In this document: piece after piece, positions 49,301 to 61,761 of the stretch | Numbering within the stretch: position 1 is the first letter of the stretch | Layout of the letters: each line of letters opens with the position of its first letter | From: Microglena sp. YARC | Lineage: Eukaryota > Chlorophyta > Chlorophyceae > Chlamydomonadales > Chlamydomonadaceae | NCBI GenBank assembly: GCA_022414725.1 | Contig: CM039463.1 | Span: 75,219,236 to 75,283,235, forward strand | Direction of reading: 5' to 3' | DNA length: 64,000 nt | Made by a program: the position numbers and the translations under genes | Notes under the pieces: generated by a model | Databases searched by the model: none | What the model saw: the letters and a program-made list of their open reading frames with translations, nothing else | Told to the model about the DNA's origin: nothing

Positions 49301-51556
49301 TCGCTATAAAATGTAACAAAAAAGTATTAATGGCCCTTAAAAGCTATAAATGGTATTAACAGCACTAAAACGCTGTTCCTGGAGGAGGCCTGAAACCATT
49401 AAGCTAGAAAAAACCCACTTTCAGATTTGAAAAAAAAGCTCTGTGTCACAGCGCCCTTAATCTATCAAAAAATAGTTTCCGCGGCGATGCCTGTGTTAAG
49501 AATGGTTTAAACAAACCTTAAATTATAATGCGATTTATCCTAATGCCCTTCTAGACTCCAAATCATGACTTGACGTTCATGACAAAGTGCTATGCTTGGA
49601 TGTCAAGTGACATATCAAATCAGCTGCCGCGTTGGCAGCTGATTTGATAGGTCACTTGGCATTCAAGCATAACACTTTGTCATGACCGTCAAGTCATGAT
49701 TTGGCAGCATGCATTTGCTACATGTGGTTTGGCTGGCGCGTCTCTGCAGGGTGTGTGCAGGCTGCATATGCTACATGTGGTTTGGCTGGCGCATCTCTGC
49801 AGGGGTAACCACTCATTCTTTTGGGGCTACGAGTTGCAGCTTCTAGGCTGGCTCCCTTTAACCGTCCTGAGGCCAGACTAGTTCAGCTTCACGTAGCAAC
49901 TTCCATCCAGCTCCTTTAGCCAGCCAGTGGGTCAAGCCCAAAGCTTTCAGCTGAATTAGTCTAAATCCTAATGCCCTTATGGACTCAACCACTGTTTCAT
50001 TTTTTAGCAACTTCTTCCCCTGTCCCCCTCTCCCCTTCCCTGTCCCCCAACGCCTCTCATGTCCCCCACACCTCTCCTGTTCCCTCCCATGTCTCCTGTC
50101 CCTTGCCCCCCTCTCCCCTCCCCTGTCCCCCCCCACCAGTCCTGTTTCCTCTCATGTCTCCTGTCCCCTGTCCCCCTCTCCCCTGTCCCACAACGCCTCT
50201 CATGTCCCCTGTCCCCCTCTCCCCTCCCCTGTCCTCTCCCCTGTCCCCCAACGCCTCTCATGTCCCCTGTCCCCCTCTCCCCTCCCCTGTCCCCTCCCCT
50301 CTCCCCTGTCCCCCAACGCCTCTCATGTCTCATGTCCCCTGTCCTCCTCTCCCCTCCCATGTCCCCTGTCCCCCAACGCCTCGCATGTCTCCTGTCCCCT
50401 GCCCCCCTCTCCCCTCCCCTGTCCCCCTCTCCCCTCCCCTGTCCCCTCCCATGTCCCCTGTCCCCTGTCCCCAGCGCCTCTCTTGTTCCCTCTCATGCCC
50501 CCTCTCCCCTCCCCTCTCCCCCAACGCCTGTCCTGTTCCCTCTCATGCCCCCTGTCCCCCAACGCCTCTTATGCCTCCTGTCCCCCTCTCCCCTCCCATG
50601 TCCCCTGTCCCCAACGCCTCTCATGTCACCCTAGCGCCTCTCTTGCTCCCTCTCATGCCCCTGTCCCCCTCTCCCCTCCCCTGTCCCCCTCTCCCCCAAC
50701 GACTCTCATGCCCACCACACCTCTCCTGTTCCCCCTCATGTCCCCTGTCCCCTCCCCTGTCCCCCTCTCCCCCAACGACTCTCATGTCCCCCCACACCTC
50801 TCCTGTTCCCCCTCATGTTCCCTGTCCCCCTCTCCCCTCCCCAGTCCCCTGCCCCCGAACGCCTCTCCTGTTCCATCTCATATCTCCTACCCCCCTCTCC
50901 CCTGCCCCCTGTCCCCCAACGCCTCTCATGTTCCCTGTTCTCTGCCTGCAGCAATACGTACCGCTGTTCTTGTGCAAGGAGGACTTAGATGTGGCTGTAC
51001 AGAGTGCCTACAAGCAGAGGAACGCCGCTCAGATCAAAGTGTACAGGGACAAGGCAAATAAGTATGAGGACGAGTACAACCAAGTAAGTGTCTGATTTAC
51101 GCTGTTTCGGTTAGTGCAGGTTTTTTGTTTGTGCGTCGCGTCACAAATTGAGCAACTCGGTGCGACTTCTGTGCGATGCGCCGCCCCACTGAACTAACTA
51201 ACCGGCCAGCTAACTAAATCACCAACTGACCATCCAACCTTCTTGTTTACCACTGTGATCTGCAGGTAGCAGGTCAAGCAGTGAAGGCCAAAGGGCGGGA
51301 GAAGTCATCCCTCGAGTCCCGCACAGGCAAGGCTAAACAAAAGATGGAGCTGGCAAAAGATAAGGCTGAAAGTGTAGAGAAGGCCCCCATGCCAAAGATT
51401 GAGGTGGGCAGTTTCGAGGAGGTGATCATGCGCATGACGGGGAGCAGTGGGGAGGAGCAGGCATCATGGAGTCAGGTCATGTTTGTGGCCCCTAAATTGC
51501 TGCAGCAGAATGTTAAGGACGGAGACTCAGCCCTCCCTACTGCTGCCAAGAAGTAA
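39427..51556 (+). CDS. TIC22: TIC22-family chloroplast protein-import component (8 exons)
   Basis: Tic22 proteins act in the chloroplast intermembrane space, assisting preproteins between the outer (TOC) and inner (TIC) envelope translocons. Exons: 39427-39714, 39878-40015, 42001-42063, 45606-45713, 47327-47380, 49124-49213, 50952-51083, 51266-51556; all introns phase 0. The product is 387 aa. Family blocks in order are LAPIAVYTVANPKNEFVLVA (about 123-142), SQLGFFFFNRDDAEAIVDK (145-163), VTMDNVYEVFTTPRDVTGLQ (180-199), GIHFRFMPDMKQVEHALS (200-217), FIGVPVFQAEGLTV (229-242) and QYVPLFLCKEDLDVAVQSAY (248-267). VGSFEEVIMRM and SWSQVMFVAP follow near the C-terminus. The first 96 residues are poorly conserved and would contain any targeting sequence. 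Longer than the plant proteins (roughly 270-310 aa). Introns 3 to 6 consist largely of tandem arrays that copy exon edges. Confidence 0.92.
39878..40015 (+). CDS. TIC22: TIC22 exon 2
   Basis: Acceptor CATGCCTTTGCAG, SISMGNFWQPMYEIAMPKDE through NEFVLVAGE, donor GTGTGT. An earlier AG (CTCAACCAG, 39772) would not join exon 1 in frame. Confidence 0.88.
40016..42000. other. TIC22 intron 2: repeats only
   Basis: Contains a twice-repeated GAATGAA-AGTGG and TGGGGGTGGGGGTGGAC unit (40690-40850), a GGT microsatellite (about 41125-41190) and MITE copy I. It also has an imperfect array of TTCATGAGTTGTCCTTCTCAATAGGCTGA (about 41640-41985) leading up to the exon 3 acceptor. No gene seen. Confidence 0.65.
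41428..41586 (+). mobile_element. ATCATATGAT-family MITE, copy I
   Basis: TAGGGAACGGCAAATCATAT start, GCTGACCAAAGACGAGTATG, ACCGGCATCATATGAT, end TTGCCGACCCCTA. Confidence 0.88.
42001..42063 (+). CDS. TIC22: TIC22 exon 3 (21 codons)
   Basis: Acceptor CCCCTCTGCAG; NDSQLGFFFFNRDDAEAIVD then K; donor GTAGGT. Matches the family's 'LG(L/F)…F…DAEA' block. Confidence 0.92.
42087..42287 (+). mobile_element. AGCTACGAGCAGC-family inverted-repeat element
   Basis: ATAGTTTTTATTTTCAGCTA at the left and TCGTAGCTG-GAAGAAAAGCTAT at the right. Interior CAGCTTCAAGGTGCACTAGG is in the opposite orientation to the copies at 51875 and 56829. Inside TIC22 intron 3. Confidence 0.82.
42515..42670 (+). repeat. GTAGCACGAACT dispersed repeat, copy 3
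   Basis: TGTAGCACAAACTTAGGGCC, GGGGTTCAGTTCATCAGTGC, GTTGGGCAAGTCCCTTTAGC, CTGGACTGTAACAACATA. Confidence 0.65.
42710..42960 (+). repeat. CCACACCACAATCCCCC repeat
   Basis: Imperfect units of CCCCAACCTCCCCACCACAC and CACCACAATCCCCC; pyrimidine/C-rich, no gene. Confidence 0.85.
43130..43795 (+). repeat. Higher-order repeat of GCTCAATTCACTCAACTCAC
   Basis: Basic unit CAGTGCTCAATTCACTCAA-TCAC arranged in super-units of about 92 bp (two CACATGTCAGTG units, one CACTTGCCAGTG unit). The long Asn/Ser/His frames here are artefacts. Confidence 0.92.
43925..45605 (+). repeat. TCCTA satellite carrying about 12 copies of the TIC22 exon 4 acceptor
   Basis: (TCCTA)n runs alternate with CTACCACAGATAAGGGAGG followed by GAATC. 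That is the exon 4 acceptor and its first codons (IREEN). Copies at about 44218, 44353, 44488, 44595, 44755, 44890, 45020, 45090, 45172, 45272, 45353 and 45450; the real one is at 45606. The copies nearest the exon keep GAATCCTCAACTAGCAC, the exon's next bases. Confidence 0.93.
44009..44201 (+). mobile_element. MITE with related ends but AATATTA-based interior
   Basis: Ends TAGGGGTCGGCTA and TAGTTGCCGTTCCCCA resemble the ATCATATGAT family's ends, but the interior repeats AATATTA/TAATATTAG palindromes. It interrupts the TCCTA satellite. Confidence 0.65.
45606..45713 (+). CDS. TIC22: TIC22 exon 4
   Basis: Acceptor CCAACCACAG; IREENPRLARDSKILRVTMD then NVYEVFTTPRDVTGLQ; donor GTATGC; 36 codons. 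About a dozen copies of its first 20-25 bases precede it and three copies of its 3' part follow it. Confidence 0.92.
45714..46620 (+). repeat. Copies of TIC22 exon 4 3' edge with C/G runs
   Basis: Three units at about 46258-46312, 46398-46463 and 46527-46583 carry GTTCACCATGCCCAGGGATA, TC-CAGGGCTGCA and then AAAAAACAA where the real exon has the donor. Between them are C runs (for example about 46360-46389), with a G run at about 45809-45843. Confidence 0.9.
46820..47326 (+). repeat. Three upstream copies of TIC22 exon 5 acceptor and 5' half
   Basis: Units of about 165 bp. CATTTCATGCTGCAGAGCAT, TCACTTCCGCTTCATGCCTC at about 46823, 47000 and 47163, then the real GCTGCAG-GGCATTCACTTCC at 47327. 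The intervening CACCCTTCACATCCACCC is also repeated. Confidence 0.93.
47327..47380 (+). CDS. TIC22: TIC22 exon 5 (18 codons)
   Basis: Acceptor AATGCTGCAG; GIHFRFMPDMKQVEHALS; donor GTGAGT. Its 5' half is copied three times upstream and its 3' half about seven times downstream. Confidence 0.92.
47381..48180 (+). repeat. About seven downstream copies of TIC22 exon 5 3' half and donor
   Basis: Units of 100-120 bp with GCTTCATGCCTGA-A-GAA-CAGGTCGAACATGCGCTTTC followed by GTGAGTAGCG and TTAATTAATTA, at about 47450, 47550, 47655, 47775, 47900, 48017 and 48125. Most keep an intact GTGAGT donor. Confidence 0.94.
48240..48640 (+). repeat. CGCTCGCCCTCACCCTGACC repeat
   Basis: About eight units of roughly 55 bp: ACGCTCGCCCTCACCCTGAC, CCAACGCCCCCCCTC. 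No gene. Confidence 0.9.
48760..49123 (+). repeat. Upstream copies of the TIC22 exon 6 acceptor
   Basis: CCCCTTTCTAGCTGTACCAT, GCGGCTGGAGTGCC occurs at about 48914 and again as the real junction at 49112-49150. A weaker relative lies near 48770 (GGGGTTGAATGTATACGCC). Surrounded by CCACCTCC-rich repeats. Confidence 0.8.
49124..49213 (+). CDS. TIC22: TIC22 exon 6
   Basis: Acceptor CCCCTTTCTAG; LYHAAGVPTNKFIGVPVFQA then EGLTVTTQEM; donor GTGAGC; 30 codons. The acceptor plus the first 25 exon bases also occur at about 48915-48945. Confidence 0.92.
49243..49448 (+). mobile_element. AGGG-TTTTT element, copy 3
   Basis: Ends AGGGCTTTTTCTCAC and AAAAAAAAGCTCTG are inverted. The interior GACCCTGTTTGGCAAAATTA aligns with 30091-30307. 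Confidence 0.55.
49558..49704 (+). repeat. 147-bp near-perfect hairpin (71-bp arms, 5-nt loop)
   Basis: Left arm 49558-49628 (CCAAATCATGACTTGACG through CAGCTGCC), loop GCGTT, right arm 49634-49704. The arms match at 66 of 71 positions, and two of the five differences would be G-U pairs in RNA. It lies in TIC22 intron 6 on the sense strand. A MITE/fold-back or a small-RNA precursor are both possible. Confidence 0.9.
49815..49960 (+). mobile_element. AGCTACGAGCAGC-family partial copies
   Basis: GGCTACGAGTTGCAGCTTCT and TCACGTAGCAACTTCCATCC, two left-end-like segments in tandem, then CCAGTGGGTCAAGCCC. Confidence 0.6.
49990..50945 (+). repeat. Pyrimidine-rich minisatellite next to TIC22 exon 7
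   Basis: About 0.95 kb of CCCCAACGCCTCTCATGTCC and CCCTGTCCCCCTCTCCCCTC units, almost purely C/T on the sense strand, running into the exon 7 acceptor. The 360-374 aa proline/serine frames across it are not genes. Confidence 0.93.
50952..51083 (+). CDS. TIC22: TIC22 exon 7
   Basis: Acceptor TCTGCCTGCAG; QYVPLFLCKEDLDVAVQSAY through KYEDEYNQ; donor GTAAGT; 44 codons. Confidence 0.93.
51266..51556 (+). CDS. TIC22: TIC22 exon 8 (C-terminus)
   Basis: Acceptor GATCTGCAG; VAGQAVKAKGREKSSLESRT, a Lys-rich linker, then PKIEVGSFEEVIMRMTGSSG and SWSQVMFVAPKLLQ; stop TAA. Confidence 0.92.
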   Translation, partial: VAGQAVKAKGREKSSLESRTGKAKQKMELAKDKAESVEKAPMPKIEVGSFEEVIMRMTGSSGEEQASWSQVMFVAPKLLQQNVKDGDSALPTAAKK

Positions 51557-51874
51557 GCCGGAAAGTAGCGCACACCCTGTTCCCACCCCACACCTGGGGG
51601 TGGCCTTTATAGGTATACTCTTCGCTGGTATGATCGTTATGATATCGCCTGGTGGTATTAAGGGAGTCCTGTCTTACGGCAGTATAGAACGGACTGCTAC
51701 TTTACCTAGACAGTGCTACCATGACGGTTGACAGCGACCACTAAATCACACCCTTAGGGATTCTGATTTTATCGAGCTCAACCATTGAGCCAATCGGTAT
51801 ACTTATATGGAACATTATGGAGCAATGAAAGTCAAAATTAGTGGAGTAAGGATTGAAGGGGGTTGTCCATGGCA

Positions 51875-52078
51875 TAGTTTTTATTTTCAGCTACGAGCAG
51901 CAGCTTCTAAGCAGCTCCCCTGGCTGGCTATTCAGTCAAACCTGATGCAGCCTAGTGCGCCTTGAAGCTGACACAACCAGCTTTTGTGTACTGTTGACAT
52001 CTGGGGGCTTAGCCCAGTGGCTGGTCCAGGGGGCTGCTAAGAAGCTGCTGCTCGTAGCTGAAAAGAAAAGGTATTGTC
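51875..52078 (+). mobile_element. AGCTACGAGCAGC-family element, best-preserved copy
   Basis: Left TTTTCAGCTACGAGCAGCAG and right CTGCTGCTCGTAGCTGAAAA; arms of roughly 55 bp extend through CTTCTAAGCAGCTCCCCTGG. Interior GCGCCTTGAAGCTGACACAA. No ORF. Confidence 0.88.
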
Positions 52079-53399
52079 CATGGCTACAGCCCCCCAATAA
52101 GAACTCAACACCCACACTACCGGAAGCGGGGGTGCGGATTACGCCTTTGGGTTTGACGATGACTAGGGCCTTAGTCCCGCGCCAATGAACTGAAGCCTTC
52201 GTCCCACGCCACCTGCGCATGAACTGGGCCAGTCACCTCTCATTGGTGTGCGCTCTCTACCTCGCTACCTAGCTTCCCCTCCACCTGGATACCCAACTTC
52301 CTATCCACCTCTCCAGCTAGCTTCCTTCTGGAAGTAAGGATATGGAGGAGCGCACACGGACCCTGTTGCCCTGAAATACCACAAGTTTTGACAAAGTGTT
52401 AGGTTGAATTGCAAAAGTTCTGCATGTTGTTGCATGTCGCGTCCGTTTTGTTGCCACAGCATAGGTTAGTCTGTAGGGCATAAAGTTCCATTTGATCAAT
52501 GATCTTATACTCATACCACCATTTCAGATTCATAGATAGGTGGGTGGGTGGGTGCACGTACATGGGTGTGGGTGGGTGCATGGGTGTGTGTGTGTGGGGG
52601 GGGGGGGGGGATAAACAACTGCGTGGGCTACTAGTATTATTTGTGCTATTATGAGTGTTGTCTCTTCTGTGTTTAGATGCACCATTGGGGTTAGCCTTCC
52701 AGGAGACAACTTCCATTTTTCTTGCCCTGTGACGTACCGTAAGTATTATCAAGCGTGTGTATACTTGGCTTGCAAGATACCCAGATGCCCTGCTACCCAG
52801 CTCGAGATCAATGTTTGAGTTTGTGACATGTAAATAAGTTCACAAGCGTCGTCCATTTTTGTACAAGACGGATTTTCTCCTCGATGAGTGGATCTCCGTG
52901 CGCTAGCCCTGGAAGGATTAGATGTGAACGGCGGAGTCACTCCTACATAAAAAGGGAGTAGGTACCCGTTAGTTGGCAGGACTTACCGACCCACAACCCA
53001 TCACTTGTAATAGTATGATTAATCTTTCACTGTAGCACGAATTCAGGGCCCCCGTCAGCAAAACCGGAGTTCGAGCCCCGCTGCCGGAAGTCAGCGGGTG
53101 GTTTCTCGAGTCCGACTTTAGGGCGGTGTTGTTTCACTGCTAGGACATGAGCCCCTTGTTATCTTTTTTGATGTTGGAAAGCCCTAGTTATATTGCATAT
53201 TGTACCTAGTTTGTTTTTCAGGTTTGTGGGGGTGCCTTCAAGCCCCTTGTAATCTTTCAGAAATCTTTCCTTCAAAACCCTCGTGCTTCATGTTACAAAA
53301 TTGGTTGGTCGGCAGGCTGTGCTGCTGTCCTGACTCGGCAGTGATTTGCTGAGTTTATGCAACGTATCCTCTCTCTTATTTTTCCAGTTTGATATCAGG

Positions 53400-53590
53400 A
53401 AACACGATGTATCGTCATCAGGTAACACGATAAATCGTATGAAAACGATATAGCGTACGATAACGATATAGCGTACGATAACGATATAGCGTAGGATGCC
53501 AAACTAAAATATCGCACGATGCCACTTCTATATCCTACGATAGCCTAGGATACACGATATCCTAGGATGCCACCCTTGACAGCCCTATGT
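53400..53590 (+). repeat. ACGATATAGCGTACGATA repeat, element-like
   Basis: Tandem ACGATAACGATATAGCGT units, then ATCCTACGATAGCCTAGGAT palindromes, ending TTGACAGCCCTA. A similar ending (CTCGACAGCCCTA) closes a related stretch near 17394. Confidence 0.55.
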
Positions 53591-54396
53591 GACATACCGT
53601 ATGGGTCATATCACGTATGCACAGAAAGACACCGAATCCTGCGATAACCCGGCGCTTATGTTGTCGTGGACTCCTTGTGCCTCTTATAATGCACAAAACG
53701 GAACACAAAAAATGAACAGGCACATGTCTTATCATTGCGAATAGAATTCCAACCTTTGTGTCTCTGAGCATGCCTATGACAGTACCGGGGGGGTTCGGGG
53801 GTGGCGCATAAGGTGAATAATGCACAAACCTGAGCACACACACACAAAAACAGCCAGTACCCCCCCCCCCCCCCCCCCCCTCACCACCACCGCCACCACC
53901 ACCGCCACCGCCACACGCACAACAGACGGACGCAACAGCCATTCCACTTCAGAGCAGGTTGCATTCCGTAACCCATACTTTTGCGTGGGCCACACAAGCA
54001 CTACGATCGGAGACTTCCGTCAGTGGCATTGACCTCTGAATGGTCTATCGAGCAAATTGTCGCAATACGAGAATGAGACGAGAAGGCCCGGTCCGTCGAA
54101 CGCTGAAAGAGCTGACAAGCAGCTGGCGTCGACAGCGGAGGGTTGTGATCACAGCCCTAGCTGGGAGTTGGCTAAACCTTGGAGTTAAGTATGAATCCAG
54201 AATCGAGGGTGGGCATTCCACGGTCTACCTACCAGCTAGCTTTCATCTCACGTCAACAACAAATACCTTGAACTTCTAGGTCGACCGCGGTCTCACAACT
54301 CTCTTCGACCTCTCCTCCCTACGCCTCTTTGCGTTAACTTGTGTCCTAGGTCATCTGTTTTCCGTTCCTCTCGGACATTCCCTTGTAGAAGCTAAA

Positions 54397-57502
<3,106 letters not shown>

Positions 57503-59055
57503 GCTCTGGAGAACACCTTGGGGTTGTACAACTGTTTGATCCTGGTGTTGGATGAGAGCCTGGAATGATTGACTAACCTGGGCATGAGATAAATTGGGAG
57601 TATCGGTTAAACCTTGCGACAATTAAGAGGGGGAAATAGGAGCCTTGACTGTCCTAGCTGATATGCTTAAGTAATGGCTTACTAGGCTGAATTAATCACC
57701 ACTATGCCAGACTAGGCTGAAGTAATTACCACCAGTATTATTACTAATTTGCCTGGGGACAGCATCTGGTATTTTTCGTTACGGAGGGATAATACCTGAA
57801 GTACTAACTAGTTGCAGCTAACTCAGCGTCCCATGCATTCTTACTTGTACAGTATCAAGAGGCTATGCAGCAGCGTTTTTGCCACGCTTTTGTTGTGGGC
57901 TGGCCAAGCCGCCAGGTTGCTATTTCATATAGTCCGAGTGGCAGGGTTTTCATGCCATTCCAGCTATTGAAGCACAAGTGAATCTGGTAAACAAGTTAAC
58001 TAATGCTTGGCTCGTTCCATTAATGTACTAATACTGCAGGACAAATTGTGGGAACCGTTCTTTTTTTGTAAACAAGTTTCTTTCCCCTCCTTCCCAACGC
58101 TTTCTCAACATCTATGTTGCAGCACTCGCAAGGTAATAAGTAGGGACAGGCCCCAGGGTTAAGCATGGCGATTTCGACGCAATGTCGTGGAAGAAGAAAC
58201 GTGGGGATGGTCGGCTAACCAGAGGGAAGGGTCCGTTTCGTCGCAAGACACAGGCTATACGATTGTGTTGCGTTTGTAGTCGCGTCTCAGTCAGCAGAGC
58301 CGGGGATCCTCCGGGTCCGTTTCGTCGCAAGACACAGGCTATACGATTGTGTTGCGTTTGTAGTCGCGTCTCAGTCAGCAGAGCCGGGGATCCTCCTGAA
58401 ATAACTCGGCCGGAACATCATATGATTTTGACTACAGGCGAGTATGATAGAATACATTTTGCATTATGTGATCTTGATCTTGAACTTAGTTAAATAGCTT
58501 CAGCCAGCAAAAAACATTATTATTACCAGGAAAACATGAACTAGAACATATCATTTTTTATTTTTTTCTTCTTTCATTTTTCGCCCCCCCCCCCCCCCCC
58601 CCCTCCTCTCTTCTTCTGAACGATAAAAACAGCACACAAAAAACAATTCATAACCCGAGGGGGGGGCAACTTCTAACCAAAATGACACCATCACCCAACA
58701 TTGTAGATATCATTAAGAGGATGAAGAATCCGGTTTTATCTCTTAATTTGGCCCAGTAGAAAAAGTGCTGGTCCTCCAAAGTTTGGGGCCGCGGAGGGGG
58801 TGGGTGGGTGGGTGGGGGGGGGGGCTCGAGGAAAAAATCTGGAATTTTCAAAAAATTAGGTACTTCCCAGGCACTTTTTTCTAGCCCTTAGAATGACATG
58901 GGAGTGGAAGTAGAGTGTTCCTCCAAGTGTTCCTCTACTTAATACTGTCCTTTGTAGTCCCACCTATATGATGTTGGGGTAGAGATCCACCACATATTCT
59001 GCCCAGGGCAGAGGGAGGGGGGGGGGGGTCCATGGTCTCTCTCTCTCTGTCTCTG

Positions 59056-59105
<50 letters not shown>

Positions 59106-59570
59106 CACATATACACAACACGTGTACAACGACGTACAGAGCGAGACCTCAAGGTAGTTCACTGCTTCTTCTTTTTTTACTGACTTTTTTTACTGACTTT
59201 TTTTTTCTGACCTTTTTATTGACTGGCTGACTGACTGACCCCCAAGCCCCACCCAAACAATGTAACAATGATGATGATGATTTTGTACGTTTCAAACATT
59301 TCCAATGATCTATAGACCAACCTCAATGGATAGGCCTTTAAAGACCCTGTAAAATGAGCCTAATTAGACACCATAATACTAAGTGGTGGCTGATATAGTG
59401 GCTGTACAGTGGGTTCCGGAGCCGGGGGGGGGGGGGGGGGGTCTGCAGAAGGGTGCCTCAGCACTCTTTTGTGATGGTGTATTTCACTTTTTTTGTCCCC
59501 CCCCCACTGTCATAACCTATCAAAAAGACTTGATACAGTCTCTTCATACATTCATGGATGAACAAAGGAA
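57503..59570. other. ATG8 3' flank: no gene seen
   Basis: Contains a 77-bp-class duplication with GTTTCGTCGCAAGACACAGG (about 58226-58396) and a partial ATCATATGAT MITE (58410-58480). C/G runs (about 58587 and 58815) and a TCTCTG microsatellite (59035-59105) also occur. Arg/Glu-rich minus frames over the microsatellite are artefacts. Confidence 0.65.
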
Positions 59571-59574
59571 GCTT

Positions 59575-59830
59575 CTATCGCCCTTCAACTTCTGGATTGC
59601 ACATCAGGTTATGGAGAGTAATCATTTTGCTACCCCATTTGGAAATCAGGCTCTGATACTTTCTTCTCGAATTCATCAAGGCCTCGCCAGTACATTCAAA
59701 TACCACGTAGTGTCCATCTTGAACTGTTCCATAATCACGAAGGTGACACACTCGATCCTTCCAAGGAACAATTGGGCGTTCCCATCTATCAGTTCCCACT
59801 TTTAGGTAGTGAGAGGAAGTTCTATATCAT
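59575..59830 (-). pseudogene. Relic of a LINE-type retrotransposon C-terminus
   Basis: Minus strand: YLKVGTDRWERPIVPWKDRV, CHLRDYGTVQDGHYVVFEC, ending RRKYQSLI. The pattern RW-x-x-P-x-x-P-x-x-x-R-x-C, then V-x-D-x-x-(H)Y-x-x-x-EC and a basic Tyr-containing stretch resembles the Cys-rich region after reverse transcriptase in many LINEs. The second Cys is replaced by Arg, and upstream frames are closed by stops, so it is a dead fragment. Confidence 0.5.
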
Positions 59831-60240
59831 ACATATTGCGCACAACTTAACGAGTCTTGGCTGAGATAATTGGGCATCTCAGGTTTCCCACTCTCATCTC
59901 ATGAGGAGGACATCAACGAATGGTACAAAGCATTCTTCCTTCCTTGCGATACCGAACTTTCATTTCTAGGGCGTGTATCTGAAGACTTGGTACTATGGTA
60001 AAAGAAAAGATGAATGGAGAAAAGGACCTTTTCCACTTTTTTTCAGTTAACTGGATTTGTTTTTAAATCTCAAAAATCGGGCCCACCCCCTTACCCCAGG
60101 GGGTTTAGGGGTGACTTTAACATATTGTTTGAAAAGCATCTAAGGTCCCGCACCTCCATGTACATTGGAGGCCAGAGATTCATCCTGGGAATCTTCCAAA
60201 GAGTACTACGTCGCTAGCTTATCAGACACATCCCTGCTCC

Positions 60241-60319
60241 AATGATCTTGTATATAAAAGAAAATTTTAGCCTACATAGACTGCCGGCATGATATGAGAG
60301 CTTACTGCCGTTCCCTAGT
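60241..60319 (+). mobile_element. ATCATATGAT-family MITE, truncated copy K
   Basis: Right half only: GATCTTGTATATAAA, TAGACTGCCGGCATGATATG, end CTGCCGTTCCCTAG. Confidence 0.65.
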
Positions 60320-60470
60320 AATTAACATTTATTGTATCAATTACCAGGGCACTAGGGCAGCTGGGGACACAGTCCATCCAACCAGCTCACAGGCATGCCT
60401 TTACACAGTTACACTGTTTACCTATGGCATTTCATTGGCATTTTTGATAAGTGTGCTTGATGGTTACCAA

Positions 60471-60504
<34 letters not shown>
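60471..60504 (+). repeat. Poly-G run
   Basis: About 34 uninterrupted G. Confidence 0.95.
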
Positions 60505-60508
<4 letters not shown>

Positions 60509-60691
60509 TAATCAACAGAGTGTATATAGACGTCTATGAATCATACAATTTTCTCTATCCGCGTAGTCACTAATCGATTAACATAATATGTGATTAAATT
60601 CTGAACACAGGGGTGTGGCGTAGTAGCGTCTTGACTACCCATATTGACTCTGCCAGACAGTGACCAGCTCGAAGGCTGATATCAGGTTTTT

Positions 60692-61072
60692 CTTTTTAGC
60701 TTCTATTAGCAGCTTCTGGGTAGCTCTTGAGCCAGCAGCTGCGCTTAGCAACTTCTGGATAGCTCCTTGAGCCAGCAGCTGCGCTTAGCAACCTCTGGAT
60801 AGCTCCTTGAGTCAGCGGCTGGGCTTAGCAACTTCTGGATAGCTCCTTGAGCCAGCGGCTGGGCTTAGCAACTTCTGGATAGCTCCTTGAGCCAGCGGCT
60901 GGGCTTAGCAACCTCTGGGTGGCTCCTTGAGCCAGGGGCTGGGCTAAGCCCCAAGATTTCAGCAGTGTTAGAAAGCTCTTTTTGTCAGCTTCCAAGTGCA
61001 CTATGATACTTCAGGTTTGGCTGGATAGCCAGCTAGGGGAGCTGCCTTGACGCTGTTACACGTAGCTGAAAA
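60692..61072 (+). mobile_element. AGCTACGAGCAGC-family element with 40-bp internal repeats
   Basis: The left end is expanded into about six 40-bp units (GGCTTAGCAACTTCTGGATA, GCTCCTTGAGCCAGCGGCTG; starts at 60741, 60781, 60821, 60861, 60901). The right end CGTAGCTGAAAAG is intact. Confidence 0.8.
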
Positions 61073-61092
61073 GCACATCCATGGCTGATAGA

Positions 61093-61264
61093 TTGGGAAA
61101 GGCAATATGATATCATATGATATCGTGTCATCATATGATATCATATCATGCCGGCAGACTGGCTAGGCTAAATTTACCGTTTATAGACGATATCATATGA
61201 TGCGAATTGTACAATATCTTACTCCCCTTTGGCCAGGCAACATCATATGATATGCCGGTCCCTA
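61093..61264 (+). mobile_element. ATCATATGAT-family MITE, copy L
   Basis: GGGAAAGGCAATATGATATC start, CATGCCGGCAGACTGGCTAG, CTCCCCTTTGGCCAGGCAAC, end TGCCGGTCCCTA. Confidence 0.85.
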
Positions 61265-61761
61265 CTGATAGACCATGCAGTCTGTCCAATCCAATCCAAC
61301 CAGCGCACTGCAATCTGTCCCAACTCCCAGGATGTCAGCCCTAGCTAGAGGGAGCAGCAGGTGCTGGAGGCTTCCTGTGGGCGGTTAAAGTTGTTGTGTT
61401 AGTTGGCGCAGTTGCTTGTCATAACTACAGCTGTTGTATGTGTGTGAAGAAACGGTGACTATAGCTAGCTCCGGGTTACGCTGTGGTGTCCTTAACATCC
61501 CGTCCTGTGAGTAACTGTATAACGCGGATGTAACAATTTCAACTTCAATGTATGTGAAGAAGTAGTCTTGCTATGCATTTAATATCATCCCTAGTATTTA
61601 ATAAGTTAGTGTATGTGGAACTATGGTTTCTATCCCCTGACATCATCCGATTTGCATACATTATAGTTTCCAATCTTGGTGGTTGAAGCCATTCAGGGGA
61701 TCAAATGGGATTGATAGTCATAAGTCGTCCTTAGCGCCTCAACCTTTTGACGACGTGACAC

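Larger units (their letters stand above)
51557..54396. other. Spacer between TIC22 and ATG8
   Basis: No supported gene. Contains the inverted-repeat element at 51875, a GGTGGGTG microsatellite (about 52535-52600) and a fragment of the GTAGCACGAACT repeat (about 53035). An ACGATATAGCG-rich stretch ending GACAGCCCTA (53400-53587) and a C run (about 53861-53880) are also present. Confidence 0.6.

Noticed and set aside
49971..51095. Two overlapping frames of 360-374 codons, Pro/Ser-rich
   Set aside because: They lie over the CCCCTGTCCCCCTCTCC minisatellite; only the final part (from 50952) is TIC22 exon 7. Composition reflects the repeat in every frame.
53050..53120. tRNA-like TTCGAGCCCC motif
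   Set aside because: No cloverleaf can be drawn around it, and the left part matches the GTAGCACGAACT dispersed repeat.
58935..59162. Arg/Glu/Asp-rich minus-strand frames
   Set aside because: Translation of a TCTCTG microsatellite.
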